Shown here piece by piece: positions 63,687-64,000 of a stretch of DNA of 64,000 bases; the stretch's first letter is position 1; each line of letters begins with the position of its first letter. The notes below the pieces were generated by a model. It saw only the letters and a list, made by a program, of their open reading frames with translations, was not told the DNA's origin and did not search any database. The stretch comes from Azophilus sp965215035 (GTDB lineage Bacteria > Pseudomonadota > Gammaproteobacteria > Pseudomonadales > Azotimanducaceae), in NCBI GenBank assembly GCA_965215035.1, contig OZ244040.1:3844001-3908000 (forward strand). The letters run 5' to 3'. Both the position numbers and the translations under genes were made by a program.

Positions 63687-64000
63687 CTAGCGACCCGTGC
63701 CGGAAAGCGGCTGGGAAGCCGCCAGCATTCGATCATAGTAGTCGGACCTCGACCCGCCGCAAACCTCGGCCATCGCCCGGGCCGCCCGGGCCGGGGGCAA
63801 CTCCCGCGCCAGCACCTCCAGCAGCCGCTGTTCGTCGAGTTGCCGGGCGGCAGGCCGCGCGGTGCCCGCCAGCACACACACGAATTCCCCGCGCAGTGAG
63901 TCTGTGGACCTGAGTTCCTCCAGCACCTCGGCGGCGGTGCCCATCAGCAAGGTCTCAAATCGTTTCGTCAGCTCCCGGCCAACCATGATCATCCGTTCCG
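63687..64000 (-). CDS. rsmI: 16S rRNA (cytidine(1402)-2'-O)-methyltransferase, C-terminal part
   Basis: The last ~104 residues of RsmI are present; the rest lies beyond the right edge. The diagnostic segment VGRELTKRFETLLMGTAAEV and GEFVCVLAGTA match the conserved end of the SAM-binding domain, followed by the usual small C-terminal helical domain (EQRLLEVLARELPPARAARA). RsmI 2'-O-methylates C1402 of 16S rRNA, the nucleotide also methylated by RsmH. It reads leftward, toward rnpB and mraZ, the direction expected from the Pseudomonas order, so the DNA between here and rnpB is inserted. Confidence 0.92.
   Translation of the reverse strand, partial: ERMIMVGRELTKRFETLLMGTAAEVLEELRSTDSLRGEFVCVLAGTARPAARQLDEQRLLEVLARELPPARAARAMAEVCGGSRSDYYDRMLAASQPLSGTGR

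Overview
The window is a G+C-rich gammaproteobacterial chromosome segment, probably from a marine or host-associated lineage. The core gene order (ampD-nadC-tRNA-Thr/pilin-pilBCD; argJ-secA-DUF721-ftsZAQ...mraZ-rnpB-rsmI) matches what is known of Pseudomonas aeruginosa. The accessory part (TonB receptors, TPR-sulfotransferases, an AspH-type hydroxylase) has a marine flavour. The species cannot be named from sequence alone.

Layout. 1-4.9 kb: start of aceF, aceE, ampD and nadC. 4.85-6.0 kb: a decayed hipBA toxin-antitoxin pair, tRNA-Thr(CGT) and a small membrane-anchored coiled-coil gene, at a locus where pilin-linked DNA is exchanged in Pseudomonas. 6.0-11.8 kb: two type IV pilins divergent from pilB-pilC-pilD. 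11.9-16.7 kb: argJ, secA and a DciA-like DUF721 gene. 16.7-29.8 kb: a minus-strand division and cell-wall (dcw) cluster, mraZ-rsmH-ftsL-ftsI-murE-mraY-murD-ftsW-murC-ftsQ-ftsA-ftsZ. It lacks murF, murG, ddlB and lpxC, although most junctions are overlaps or short gaps. 30.5-32.4 kb: an AbiE type IV toxin-antitoxin pair abutting an IS21 istB remnant. 32.4-32.8 kb: RNase P RNA.

33-63.6 kb is an accessory island between rnpB and rsmI, which are near neighbours in Pseudomonas. It holds a membrane protein, an AraC regulator fused to a SnoaL-like domain, a GcvT-like protein with two phytoene-desaturase-like flavoproteins, two TonB-dependent receptors, two TPR-sulfotransferases, an AspH-like hydroxylase next to a propeller-like protein, an NhaC-type antiporter and a secreted cupin. 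It also carries four paralogous Tat-exported flavoproteins of spermidine dehydrogenase type and a ferric-reductase-like membrane protein. The plausible theme is uptake and periplasmic oxidation of amines or polyamines with electrons passed to the membrane, plus intracellular sulfation and hydroxylation of an unknown product; this is inference.

The window is also rich in small non-autonomous elements: a 150-bp MITE with 16-bp terminal inverted repeats (two good copies, one decayed), a 77-bp palindromic element (three copies, all exactly 77 bp), a 231-bp inverted-repeat element flanked by CTAG, IS21-like end motifs, and several local tandem repeats. rsmI (3' part) closes the window.
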